From contig NC_092680.1 in the NCBI RefSeq assembly GCF_964355755.1, positions 7,603,001 through 7,667,000 on the forward strand: a stretch of DNA of 64,000 bases, read 5' to 3'. Position 1 is the stretch's first letter; the number at the start of each line of letters is the position of its first letter. The translations under genes and the position numbers were made by a program. The notes below the pieces were generated by a model. The model searched no databases and was not told where the DNA came from. It was given only the letters and a program-made list of their open reading frames with translations. Positions 49,701 to 61,410 of the stretch are shown here, piece after piece. The stretch comes from Antedon mediterranea. Taxonomy: Eukaryota > Echinodermata > Crinoidea > Comatulida > Antedonidae.

Positions 49701-51240
49701 AGTAAAAAAAAAAATTATATCAGGGGTCTAAATTCAGGGATTCGTATACAGTAACTGTTTCATGTCAATAAACCTTGGAACAAGGCCTACCTCAATGGAA
49801 ATAAGACTACAATGGTCCTTAAGCTATCGTGACTGATAATGGCATCAACAATTCAATATGCAATTTTATTGTTTCAAAATACTGTAATATTTCTTTTATT
49901 CTTCTTAGACATCTGATAAGGATATTGAGGAACCATTTTTCTTTCTCTAGTGGAGATGGAGAAGATAAACATAATTTGTCCACTTTTAACACTGAAACTG
50001 AATGTCCCCTTCCTATATATTCATCTAGAGTCCGTGTATGGCTTGGTAACCGTAGAAGATGCTTCTAAGCATCTGGACAAAATTTTAGAGGAGACATCAG
50101 AACTAACATTTTTTTTTTATTTTATCCCATTATTTATTGCGGGTAATTGCAGAATTTGAACAATGCTGTTTTGTATACGGTTGTCAATAAATTAATAAAC
50201 CAGATTATGTTTAATATTCTTTACTTTTTCTCTTGCAGGAGGACATTGATCAAGACATGTTGATTGGCAATTTATTATGTTTTCGATTACATTATCTGAA
50301 ACAGTATCTCAAATATTAGGTATTTTTCAATACTGGATTTTAAATGATAAAAAAATACATTATTTCAATTCACAGCTTTCCATAATGTCAACACAATGTT
50401 GGAAGCTGTATATTAAACTCAACTGTCTTATTAATTGAACATTTTATAGTTAATATTATTATACAGTTGTATTATCATACAATGTATCTTTCATGTTAGT
50501 ATCAAAAGGTAATATTTTAGTTTATATTGGAAGACATGAATAAATAATTTAAATGTTTTGATTATAATATCACTTTCGTCCGTTGTGTTCTTAATTAATG
50601 ATGTCACGCATAAAGGCCAATAGGAGTTTAAGGTAACAACAAAATAAGTGATTATTGGCTGAAAAATGTGTTAATGCAGAAGATGAAAACCCAGAGATAT
50701 AAAGAATACAGTATATTCTTATAAACACCACAGCAAAAAACACCACATTTGTAAGCCCATGTTTGCTACTAAATATTTCAAGTAAGCATGTATTCTTAAT
50801 TGTATACTACAGGAAATACATTGCTAAGCTCGTCTATGCTAAACGCAAAACGGTCTAAACACTTGCATTTAAGCACAAATGATATTCCAAACACTATACT
50901 TTTTCCAAGCACTTCTGTGCTAAACGCAAAACGGGCTAAACACTTGAAAGATAAGTATATTTTTCTTCTAAACACTACATCAAAAACACTACCATTTTCT
51001 AAACACAGAACGAGCTAAACACAGAAAAGGCTAAACATTTGAAAGATAAGCATATTTTTCTTCTAAACACTACAGTAAAAACACAAAACGAAACCAAACA
51101 CATTAGTGCTAAACACTAAATAAGCCTAAGCACATAGAATGCTAAACATGTTTAGCATTCTATGTGTCCAAAGTGACTACAAGAATTGTGTTTAGCATTG
51201 TGTTTATAGTTTTTACATTGGTACGTGTAGGTGTTTTAAT
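49701..51240 (+). other. Intergenic with TAAACAC-rich array and possible decayed exons
   Basis: 50750-51210 is dense in 'ctaaacac', 'aaacgcaaaacg' and 'aagcacaa' words, in the opposite orientation to the 43.8-44.4 kb array. 49910-50330 has exon-like pieces not assigned to any gene (see findings). Confidence 0.45.
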
Positions 51241-51660
51241 ATAAATAATTATAATAGGCCCATCAATACTTTAGCTGCTATGTGTCAGAATACCTGAATA
51301 CAGTATCAAATGTTTGAAACGATCAAAGAAGAAGAGTAAAATAAGATAAACTTTATTGTCAGGTTTACCACTAAAGCTTGGTTCCCACTAGAACGTAAAG
51401 CAAGGACGTAAACGCAACGCAAGCTTTTTAACCAATGACAAGCGAAGTTATAGACAGTTAGCAATCACAAGCGAATAAGCCATCGCTTATGATTGGTCAA
51501 TTCACTTGCGTTACGTTACGTCCTTGTGTTGCGTCGCCAGTGCGTACCACGCTTTAAGGTATACATGGATTTTTGACAAATAATATCATAATTAAAAAGT
51601 AATATTTTAATTATAAGTTCTCAGATTTGCTTGTGTAATATTCTGTACAGTAGATAATTT
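51241..51660 (+). repeat. Duplicate of the 43.44-43.79 kb segment, with longer MITE
   Basis: 'taataggcccatcaatactt', 'gtgtcagaatacctgaata' and 'aaaataagataaactttatt' match 43440-43565 nearly exactly. The MITE at 51372-51556 ends 'accacgctttaa' and is followed by 'ggtatacatggatttttg', as at 43.67 kb. Confidence 0.85.
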
Positions 51661-51924
51661 ATTATAACTCGTTTATTTCAATACTTCTTTTACTGTTGTT
51701 AAATAAATTAATTATTATGCTTTGTAAAATTGTATTATACACATTGAAAAAGATGAATGTTACAATATTGTAATAATAATATTAATATTAATATTAATAT
51801 TATTATGTAATAATATTGTTACAATATTGTAGCTTAAATTATACAACCAACATCTCTAATAACACAATGTGCATTAGTGCATAAGGAACTGATTTTCCTT
51901 TCGATTGGTTGGCAGTGTATGTTG

Positions 51925-52650
51925 CAAGGTGATGGCGATGATGATAGTGATGAATGTGATGATGGTGATAATGACGATGATAATGGTGATGGTGATGGTG
52001 ATGATGGTGGTGATGGTGATGATGGTGGTGATTGTTATGACGATGGTGGTGATGATGATGGTGGAGATGGTGATGATGATGATAAAAGTGGTGATGGTGA
52101 TGGTGATGATGATGATGGTGGTGATGGTGATGGTGGAGATGGTGGTGATGGTTATAATGATGATAATGGTGATGGTGATGATAATGGTGATGGTGATGAT
52201 GACGATGATTGTGATGATGATGATAATGGTGATGGTGACGATGACGATGATTGTGATGATGATGGTGATTGTGATGATGATAAAAGTGGTGATGGTGATG
52301 GTGATGATGATGATGGTGGTGATGGTTATAATGATGATAATGGTGATGGTGATGATAATGGTGATGGTGATGATGACGATGATTGGGATGATGATGGTGA
52401 TTGTGATGATGATAAAAGTGGTGATGGTGATGGTGATGATGATGATGGTGGTGATGGTTATAATGATGATAATGGTGATGGTGATGATAATGGTGATGGT
52501 GATGATGACGATGATTGTGATGATGATGGTGATTGTGATGATGATAAAAGTGGTGATGGTGATGGTTATAATGATGATAATGGTGATGGTGATGATAATG
52601 GTGATGGTGATGATGATTGTGATGATGGTAATGATGATGATTATTATATG
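51925..52650 (+). repeat. GATGGT/GATGAT minisatellite with a 132-bp higher-order unit
   Basis: Near-pure trinucleotide-derived repeat. The marker 'gataaaagtggtgatgg' recurs with 'taaaag' at 52281, 52413 and 52545, an exact 132-bp period; an earlier one is at 52083. The length 132 is a multiple of 3, so frames stay open on both strands without being genes. Confidence 0.95.
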
Positions 52651-53599
52651 AAAGAACAAATCTATAAAATATGTGATTATTATTTTACAAACATTACACA
52701 AGCTACGTAATTTGCACCATTGTATGTGTAAGTAAAAATACTATTGACTATAATGGAAGTATAACATTAACATCATCTTGGACAAATTGAGACGTGAGAA
52801 AATACAGAGAACCTAAAAATAACATAAACCAAATTTTGTTACTACTGCAGTAATGAAATAATATAACTGGCATAAAAAATACTTTATAAATATATACAGT
52901 ATATATTTAAATTTTAAAAATGGCGCTATTTTACTACTAATTAGATACCAATAATGGATAATTTAGTATGTAACAAGAAGTATTGAACCACAAAACGATT
53001 TTACAGTTTTATTTTTCATCTATATATTTAGCCGATTATCAGTACTTTATCTATACTTTTCCCAGTATCATAGGCCAAGTCTGTAATTCAGTGTCTATGT
53101 GGCACGTATGAAGCCTGTATCATGGCCGCCAGGATCGCTTCGATTCAATGTCTCTCCTTTTAACGTCGCCATTTCGAGAATAATGTTTATAATACAAGTG
53201 TATAGTTTTATTTCATTTTGTCCATATAACCTTTTGTATTCTGAAATATGATGGATCCAACAAAAATTAATTATCGCTTGATCCATTGAAAAGTATGGTT
53301 ATTGAACTAATAATACAATGTTCTACTAGAAAATAATTATCGACCTTCTATCATACATCAAATTCATTAAATTTCGTCGTTTTAGTTATTGTTATTAGGC
53401 CGATAATGGAAATTTCCAAGAAGTTAATGAATTAAAGAAGCAAAACGGTGACTCTAATCTGTAACATTTTATCTATATGAAAAGGGCCTACTAATAATAA
53501 ATGATTAGTTGGTGTTATTAAAGAGCAATGGATATAAAGGGATTAAGTACATGTAAACAAACTCTGATTATCAAAGGATAAAATGGAAAAAATGAATTG
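52651..53599. other. Intergenic, nothing recognised
   Basis: AT-rich sequence without repeats or exon-like pieces that I can name. Confidence 0.5.
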
Positions 53600-54805
53600 A
53601 AATTTTCTTCATAATTATTATGATGCAGTCTTAACTCTTCTTGACGCTGTTTATTCTGGTCTTGAGAGACCGCGATCATATGTTCGCTCTATGTTCTTCG
53701 ATTTCTCTTCAGCCTTTAATATTATTCAATCACATATTCTGCTCCGGAAACTCCGTGATATGAATATTAATTCACACATAATCTTGTGGATTGGTGATTT
53801 TCTATCAAACAGACAACAGGTGGTTAGGATAGGTGGACTTTCTTCTAGTACTCTTTTCACTAACACTGGTGTCCCTCAGGGATGTGTTCTTTCTCCTGTT
53901 CTTTTCTCTCTTTACACAAATGACTTTAAAATTGAAATAATTATGTTAGTATAGTTAAGTATGCAGATGATTCTGTTGTCACGGGTATAATTCAGCATAA
54001 CTGTGAAGATGAGTATAGAAATACACTTAAGTTGTTTGAGTCGTGGTGTAAGAAAAATTTTCTTATATTAAACGATAAGATCAAAGAATTAATTTTTGAT
54101 TTCAGAAAGAAGAAAAGTGTTATTGATAATATTGTATTAAACGACCAAAAGATAGAAACTGTAAAAGAACATAAATATTTAGGAACAACGGTAGGTTGTG
54201 AATTAAATTGGAATGCAAATACTGTAAATATTGTTAAAAAATGTAATGAACGGCTGTACCTTCTCAGAAAGCTGAACTCTTTCAGAGTGAATAATGATGT
54301 ACTTTTTATGTTTCACCAGAGTGTTATTTTTAGTGTTGTAACTTTCAACTGTGTTGTTTGGTACAATAGTCTGAGTGCTAATGATAAAAAGAAACTTGAC
54401 CGTACTATGAAAACTGCTAGTAAAATAATGGAAAGAATGTCAATGTTATCGACGCAGTTTACAGGCGCGATGTTATTAGCCAAGTTAAGAAAATAATGGA
54501 AGATAACTCACAACAATTGAATGATAAATATGTTGTTAATAAATCAGGTAGAATTCGTCCTTTAATGTGCAATACCACTCGATGTAGGAAATCATTTGTC
54601 CACAACTCTATTCATGTTTCTAACACAACATTCCAAAGATAGTTTGTTTACTTGTTTACTACTGTATATAGTTTAATGTATTGTATTGATATTTTTAATG
54701 TTTTATATATTGTATGTGTTTTTAAGCATCAAGGAAAACCAATTTCATGTTCGCCTTGTTGTGTTCATGACAATAAAGATTTATCTTATCTTATCTTATC
54801 TTATA
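53600..54805 (+). mobile_element. LINE RT fragment with TTATC-repeat tail (L2-like)
   Basis: Frame 53691-53954 has MFFDFSSAFNIIQSHILLRK, WIGDFLSNRQQVVRIGG and TGVPQGCVLSPVLFSLYTND. A frameshift leads to KYADDSVVTG (about 53960), FESWCKKNFLILN and EHKYLGTTVGCELNWN (to 54496). The 3' end is 'gacaataaagattt' plus four or five ATCTT units ending near 54805, just 70 bp before the VPS33B start codon. The YADD box is intact; the 5' part is missing. Confidence 0.88.
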
Positions 54806-54869
54806 AGGCAAAGTAGGCCTATGTTTTAATACCGCACTAACGGCGTCCCATAGTTAAATTTAAGCTAAA

Positions 54870-54887
54870 CAAAAACATGGCGGCGGT
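54870..54887 (+). promoter_or_regulatory. YY1-type motif over the VPS33B start codon
   Basis: AACATGGCGGC around 54877 matches the AAnATGGCGGC consensus of YY1. Such sites are often found at the start codon of broadly expressed animal genes. It also gives a strong translation-start context (A at -3, G at +4). Function here is inferred. Confidence 0.45.
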
Positions 54888-57800
54888 ATCGTCAGAAGGA
54901 GATCTTGATTTTAATCAATTAAAAGTTTTGGCCAGAGATGAACTTATTCGCACTCTTGAATCTGTAAGTAATTCACCAAAATAATGAGTTTGGTACTATA
55001 TTATTAATTCCCAGGTGACTGTTGCAGGTACGCCGTGCCTAGCTAGGCCTAGGCCGTCCCTGTATGAGTGATAGCTTGTTGCAGTGCTGGAGGATTCATC
55101 CAGGACACTCATCAGTTACATATACATACAGGTCGTTTCGCCCTGATTTATAGTCTAGGCCTAGATGTATTACACAACCTCCGACTTTGGGTGTCATATT
55201 TTATAACATTTAAAAAATTTAATTTTAATTAATTCTTTTAGCCATAAATAATAAATAGCAATTGCGATGATAGGCCTATGGATGCTTTAAAGGAAGTTTA
55301 TATAATTATTTAATAATATTAAAATACACACTACTCTACTACTAGGCCTTGTTTGTAGACTAGACTACAGTAGCTCTGGCCTGTTTCATCTTTATTTTGA
55401 TATTTATTAATATTACAACTAAATGTTTTCTTAGATGCCAGATAGTAAGGATTTGGTGATTGAACCAAAACTTATGAAGATACTTGATAGGATTGCAGGT
55501 GCTCAGCTTTTACGGGTACATTTTTATTATTTTATATGTATTTTATGCACTTGTCAATTGTATGACCCACTATACGACCCCCGGGAGAGGTGCGTCATTT
55601 GTCCGATGTGCGTCATACCTTATGAATGCCATGATGAACTCGTGCGTAAAAAAATGTTACCTTTAGTGACCATGGTGCACCCATTTTGACGCACTGTCAC
55701 CATATTGTTTATGATATGGTGGATGGTAAAGTGACGGACATTGACACACCTTGTTCATTGATGTGACATACCATCTAGGTTTTTTGACGCACCCCTGCAT
55801 CAGTAATTATTTGTAAATGACGCACCCATGGGGGTGTATACTGGGTCATACAATTGACAAATGCATTATAAATTTATAGTAAAGATAGTAAGGTTTGTAT
55901 AGTATTATAATATACTGTCTGTTAGTGTTTATAAATCACTGTATTGCAAATTTTACTAAACTAGTTTTTATTGGGCAAAAAAACAAATTTTAATAATTGG
56001 TATAATTTATAAATAATATTATTAGTAGCTTACTGTAGTCGAATTTGTATTTATTTTATCATTGTTTGATGTTGGTCTATGTTTCCTCAATCAAGCTCTG
56101 TCTACACTAACACAGTTTATGTGACAAAAAAATGTGATGTGCCCATATCATGAACATGATGGTGCCATATCACTACCATATTTGGGCATATCACTGCCAT
56201 ATTTGGGCACACACTTTTTTTGTCAAATTAGTTTGATAGTGTAGACTAGAGCTTTAGATGGTGAACCTTGAGTTCACTGTTGGCTGGGAAAATAAATAAA
56301 AAATAAATATATAAAATATATGGACAGTTCAGGGGACAGTTTATAATATTTATATTATTGATAGATTATGGATACAATTTCTATTTTTGCAGAACCATGG
56401 TGCCAGCAAAATATTCAAATTAGAACCAAATTCACCAAAAACAGACTCTGGACAGTAAGTAAAATCTAAATTAAAAGACAAAGTCAAATGTTTTGTATTG
56501 TATATAATGTGATTTAAACAAATATGAAATAAATTTAACATGACAACATTACTAAAATGTTTTGTTATTATTATTCTTCAAATGTCTTTCTTGTACCTAT
56601 GAAAGTTTTATTAATTGTTGTTGTTGGGCGTGTGGCGCAGTGTGTTGGACTACTGATCGTGAGACCGAGGTTCGAATCCAACTCTCGCCTCATTGCTTGT
56701 ATCTGTAGGCAAGATACTTTACTTACGTTTGCCTCTCTCCACCCAGGTGTATAAATGGGTACCCAGTTAGATCAACACACAACTTTGCGCTGATTACTAG
56801 CTGCATTATGGAAGTATGTTTCCATACATGTTTGATCCAAAAAATGACTGGGGTAATAATGTTCAGCGTTTAGAGGTTTCAATACATTAGGCGCTATATA
56901 AATTCAGGATATTATTATTAATGACAGTATATTCCGTCCTTTCATCCATCCTTTATGTCTGATTTCACTAACAGGCATATCCCTGGGTATAGTCCCAGTA
57001 TTGACTTTTTAATACACTGCATTCTTTGTTCTGTTTACTTGAGTTAAGCCTCCCACTGTCTAGAATTTGTAATGTTGTTTTATGTCGTCTGATGCAATAA
57101 AAATATCCTGTTTTTGCAGAAGGATGTATATTTGTCGTCCGACAGCTGAAAATATGAAAGTGATTGCAGGTAATAACATTTTTTTTAAAGTGAAAATATA
57201 AATAAATTATGAAAACCCTTATTGAATTTTGCTTTATTTATTATTCCACTAACCAACTGTAAGGTCAAGGTTCACCACTTGAGGGAACAAACAATGCACA
57301 TAAAATACATGGAAGTTATGTTAATTTACAGTATAATAGAATATAGAATTCTAAAAAAACAAAAACAAAAATGTATTGATTGAATAATTATACTACATAT
57401 ATTTAATTAACATTATAGTTAATTATTTCACATCACAGGTACAGTAGCTCTTTAGTTGTAAAAAAAATAAACAATATAGTCCATGGGCTGGAGGGGGTTA
57501 CCGTGCACCCCCCCCCCCCCCCACAGTTAAACTTCTTTGGTATCATTTCTTCCCACGGACATATAGAGTGAAAAAATCGATGTTAACAAGAAAAATATAG
57601 GGATGCATTGTATGTACTTGCGTCATTTGTAATGATCATCAGTGGTTTATCTTCAAATATTTTTTGGGGTAGGGGGTAACATTTATCCTAATAACCCAAG
57701 AATCCAACATATAATTAGTATTATCTTAGTAACATTGTGTAGCATACATCTTTTAAAATCTTTTAAAATTTCGGAAGATTATTAAGGTCAGTAGAGGTCA

Positions 57801-59383
57801 AAAGGTCATTGACCTTTTGCAAAATACAAATTTTTCCCAAAATATAGATAAATTTCAATATCGTATCTACAATTTTCAATATTTTTTATCTTAATTGTGT
57901 TTTACTTGTGCTTACTGACATATTGAATAAGAAAATATATGTTAACAAGATAAAAAATGCAGTTCATTATATACAAATTGTTATTTTTTATTGTTAAAAA
58001 TTGCAATAAAAATACATTTTTTGGGGTAGGGGGTAACAATAATACCAATAACCCAAGAATCAAACATCTAATTAGTATGATCTTGGTGTCGTTGTGTAGA
58101 ATTCATGTTTTTTAATCATATAAAATTTGAATAAATTAATCGAACCATTTTTAAGGTCAGTAGAGGTCAAAAGGTCACTGACCTTTTGCAAAATTGCAAA
58201 TATTTGCCATAATGAGATACATTTCAATATCAAATCTCCAATTTTCAATATTTTTTATTTTAATTGTGTTTTACTTGTGTTTACTGACATATTGAATAAC
58301 AAAATATGTGTTAACATGAAAAAAATTGCACTGCATTAATACCATTGTCATGTAATTTTGTTATTCTTCAAAATTACAATAAAAAGACATTTTTGGGGTA
58401 GGGGGTAACAATTATCCCAATAACCCAAGAATCCAACACCTAATTAGTATTATCTTGGTACCATTGTGTTGCATACATCTTTTAAAATCTTATAAAATTT
58501 AAATAAAATTAACCGGACTATTAGTAGGGTCAGTAGAGGTCAAAAGGTCATTGACCTTTTACAAAAATGCATATTTTTGCCAAAATATAGATAAATTTCA
58601 ACATAGTATCTATAATTTTCAATATGTTTTATCTTAATTGTGTTTTACTTGTGCTTACTGACATATTGAATAAGAAAATATATGTTAACAAGATTAAAAT
58701 TGCAGTTCATTATACACAAATTATCATTTTTTATTCTTAAAAATTGTAATAAAAATACATTTTTTGGGGTAGGGTGTAACATTAATAGCAATAACCCAAG
58801 AATCAAACATCTAATTAGTATGATCTTGGTGTCGTTGTGTAGCATTCGTGTTTTTTAACCATATAGAATTTTAATAAAATTAATTGAACTATGTTTAAGG
58901 TCAGTAGAGGTCAAAAAGGTCACTGACCTTTTGCAAAATTTCAAATATTTGCCATAATGAGATACATTTCAATATCAATTCTCCAATTTTTTCAATACTT
59001 TTCATTTTAATTGTGTTTTACTTGTGTTTACTGACAATGACATTGAATAACAAAATGTGTGTTAACATGAAAAAAATTGCAGTGCATTGAATTGTCTTTT
59101 ACTTGTGCTTACTAACATATTGAATAAGAAAACGGAGTAAAACGGGAAAACGGTAACCCCCTCCAGCCCATGGACTAATACATTTTACAATTAAAAATGT
59201 ATGCCTTTGAATTGCCTGTAAATACTTTTGTTATGCTCTCAGACTTATCTTCTTGTTGTTATTTTCATCTTATCGATAATATTGCGTATATAATAATTAT
59301 TCACTTTTTTCTTAGATCACATTAAATCTGATAAACAAGGTGGCAAGAAAACGTTGTACACCGTAGCTCTTATTCCAAAAAAG
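54877..59383 (+). CDS. VPS33B: VPS33B (Sec1/Munc18-family tethering protein), first five coding exons, partial
   Basis: Exons: 54877-54963, 55435-55515, 56393-56454, 57120-57169, 59316-59383 (348 nt, 116 codons, phases consistent, GT-AG throughout). The product begins MAAVSSEGDLDFNQLKVLAR, then DELIRTLES, DLVIEPKLMKILDRIAGAQLL, a KIFKLE block, ICRPTAENMKVIA and KTLYTVALIPKK. This follows the N-terminal domain of VPS33B, with LARDQLI, KDLFIEADLM..LDRIA, VRPRIKNM and YKVIFSPQK counterparts. It is clearly closer to VPS33B than to VPS33A. VPS33B pairs with VIPAS39 in endosomal/lysosomal and secretory-granule trafficking. The next exon is not seen before the LINE at 60 kb, so the gene continues beyond the right edge. 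Intron 3 holds a SINE and intron 4 a 1.7-kb inverted-repeat element. Confidence 0.92.
56092..56256. mobile_element. Intact MITE, 'CTGTCTACACTATCAAAC' family
   Basis: The 165-bp element runs from 'tcaagctctgtctacacta' to 'tagtgtagactagagcttta'. Inside are 'gtgatgtgcccatat' and 'atatttgggca' repeats in inverted arrangement. It lies in VPS33B intron 2 and is the undisturbed counterpart of the copy at 30.56-30.91 kb. Confidence 0.82.
56627..56921 (+). mobile_element. tRNA-derived SINE, sense copy
   Basis: The A-box-like GTGGCGCAGTGTGTTGGAC is at 56632 and the B box GGTTCGAATCC at about 56671. 'aaatgggtacccagttagat' lies in the body, with the 3' end 'ggcgctatataaat' plus an ATT-repeat tail. It lies in VPS33B intron 3 and is about 295 bp long. 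Confidence 0.9.
57477..59177. mobile_element. 1.7-kb TIR element carrying a tandem repeat, in VPS33B intron 4
   Basis: The ends 57477-57504 and 59150-59177 are perfect 28-bp inverted repeats (left begins TAGTCCATGGGCTGGAGG, right ends CCTCCAGCCCATGGACTA). The interior is four tandem units of about 360-370 bp (starting near 57661, 58020, 58391 and 58762, marked by 'ttggggtagggggtaac') plus a short remnant. Units 1 and 3 resemble each other, as do 2 and 4, giving an A-B-A-B order. No transposase is visible. Confidence 0.9.
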
Positions 59384-60050
59384 GTATTTTCTTATTCCAA
59401 ATCACTATAATTATAGAATGTTTTGTGAACAACAGCATTAAATTGTTAAGGACTACTAAGAGTTTCACAGAGAAAAACACACGATACTTTACAAAAAGTG
59501 GAGTTAAACACGCCATGAGAAAATGTCAGACAGGAATAGAACACAATCCTTGAATTATTAGACGAGAACCCAATCCACTAAGCGGCCACTCCAAAAACAA
59601 CATTTTTCTATCAAAGGAATTAACAGGTTTTTAAACATAAAACGTTGAGTGGGCTTACAGCAATGATGTTTCTACAAGAAGATCCACTGATTAATTTCAG
59701 ATAAAATAATAAAAGGATAAATCCAATTAAAGAGACAGAACACATTTTGAAAATTTGGCGTTTCTATCTATTTTATCATTTTCAAGAAAATAATCTAATA
59801 GAAATCATTAGATGAATCGGACGGAGCGGACGTGGTCTACGGAGGCTCTTCAAATCTTTCATTAGAATTGCCCTTTTTCGCAGTAATTTGCTAAATTAGC
59901 GTGACAAATCATGTACTATAGGTATTCATCAATGTGCTGACCAAGTAGTTCAAACCATGTTATACATCAAGTGATTTTTTGTGGTAATCTATCGATACTG
60001 AGGTAAGCAAATTTTCGCTTAATTAACTGCCAACTTTGAAAGGTACTCAC
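59384..60050 (+). other. VPS33B intron 5 sequence before the LINE
   Basis: No exon matching the next VPS33B block is seen. 59740-60050 may be the 5' untranslated part of the LINE that follows, but its boundary cannot be fixed. Confidence 0.5.
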
Positions 60051-60107
60051 GCCACCGGGTACCCACGCCACAAGCCAAGCGTCGGCCTTGAATAAGAATA
60101 GTCAATA

Positions 60108-61180
60108 ATGGCTGGGCCTACTAACAATACAACGAACTCTTCAAGTAATATTGACGTCGATTTACAATTAGAAGATTTACCTTCAACTAGTTACGATAAA
60201 TCTATCGCTGACTCACAAACTTTGTCTAGGATTCAATGTTTATATAACTGTCAAGCTGGCCATATTGACAAAGGGAAACCACTTATATGTACTTTATGCC
60301 AGGAACATTTCCATAGAGTATGCCTTAATGTTAAGTCTACATCCAACATGAAGGGGTGGATATGTCCATTGTGTAAGGACATACCCAGAACAATTAAGAC
60401 ACTACTCCGACTTAATTCGGACCACGAAGCGGTGATAACTGATCTAAATAAGGAGATTAGGTCATTGTCGAAAGTTATCAGTGAACAATCTGTAAATATC
60501 GAGAACCTACAGGTTAAGTTGAACAACTATACTTCGGTTTCACAACATCATCATGATCAACCAATAGTGCCTAGATCAGACATTATTGTCGATACAACCA
60601 CCGTTGTTACAACTCAGACTACCCCGAAAGAAAATATTCCACTCGACACCGACAACTCTAAGCAACTTCCAGCCACACTTTTGATAGGCGACTCAATGAT
60701 TAGAGACATTAAGGAACGAGGGCTAATTGATACAGAGGTGATTTGTTTGCGTGGCGGAAGGATTCAGGATATTGATTCGAAACTAAACAAAAGGCTGGAC
60801 TCGGACCAAGCGTTTAGCACTGTTGTGGTTCATGTTGGCACTAACAACTGTACGTCAACCGAAAAGCTTGAATCCGGTATTGCCAACTATAAAAAAATGA
60901 TAAGGATCTACAGAAAAGACCGTTTACACCAAAGATCGTACTATCTACCATCTGTCCCCGGCTGTATAATCCAGATTATCAAAACCGCGTGACTAGACTA
61001 AATGTGTCCATCAGAGACATCGCTAGAAACACTGAAAATTGCGTTGTTGTTGACAATGATGAGTCGCTTCTGTTGAGAAGCGGAGAAATCGTTCAAAGTA
61101 ATCTGAACAAGGGAGGTTTACATCTCACAAGACAAGGAACTCGCACTCTGTTGCACAGTATTAATGATGTACACACATGA
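60108..61180 (+). pseudogene. LINE ORF1: PHD finger, coiled coil, SGNH hydrolase, frameshifted
   Basis: Frame 60108-60992 encodes 294 residues. A C4HC3 PHD finger has ligands C44, C48, C61, C64, H69, C72, C86 and C89. A probable coiled coil covers about 104-140. An SGNH esterase fold follows with LLIGDSMIRD (Ser196), LRGG (216-217) and GTNN (Asn246). A frameshift near 60930 moves the rest to frame 60989-61180, which ends NLNKGGLHLTRQGTRTLL. That block retains the His of the usual DGxHL box but has Gly where Asp is expected. Such proteins bind RNA or lipid in related elements; the activity here is probably lost. Confidence 0.82.
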
Positions 61181-61410
61181 TCATATCCAAGCAATCGGCA
61201 AAACCAAGTAAGCAACAACCAAACAAGAAACACCAGCGACAAAAATTGATTTACAATCAAATGTATTGTAAGCTGTGTGGGATGAAAAATCATAATACAT
61301 GGCAGTGTTATTATCAACCCGGTTATGGAAATAGGCTACAACTAGACGACAACATGCATGCCTTTTCTTCTGAATGGAACCAACAGCATACGAGGAAGAC
61401 CAGCCGCTGA
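61177..61410 (+). pseudogene. LINE zinc-knuckle segment
   Basis: MYCKLCGMKNHNTWQC fits a CX2CX4HX4C zinc knuckle (about residues 30-43 of the frame). It sits between the esterase end and the endonuclease, and is probably part of the original ORF1 C-terminus or linker. The stop at 61410 is followed by basic sequence RRGGKKGKSD in another frame (about 61620). Confidence 0.65.

Noticed and set aside
51874-52710. Open frames of 248-277 codons on both strands encoding Asp/Gly, Met/Val or Ile/Thr repeats
   Set aside because: They are the direct result of a 3-bp-phased minisatellite (132-bp unit) and exist on both strands. No start context or domain.
56627-56921. Possible functional tRNA gene with A and B boxes
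   Set aside because: No complete cloverleaf; it continues into a 295-bp SINE body present again at 9.2-9.5 kb.
54877-59383. VPS33A instead of VPS33B
   Set aside because: The LARDELI, KDLVIEPKLM and LDRIA blocks follow VPS33B; VPS33A differs at all of them.
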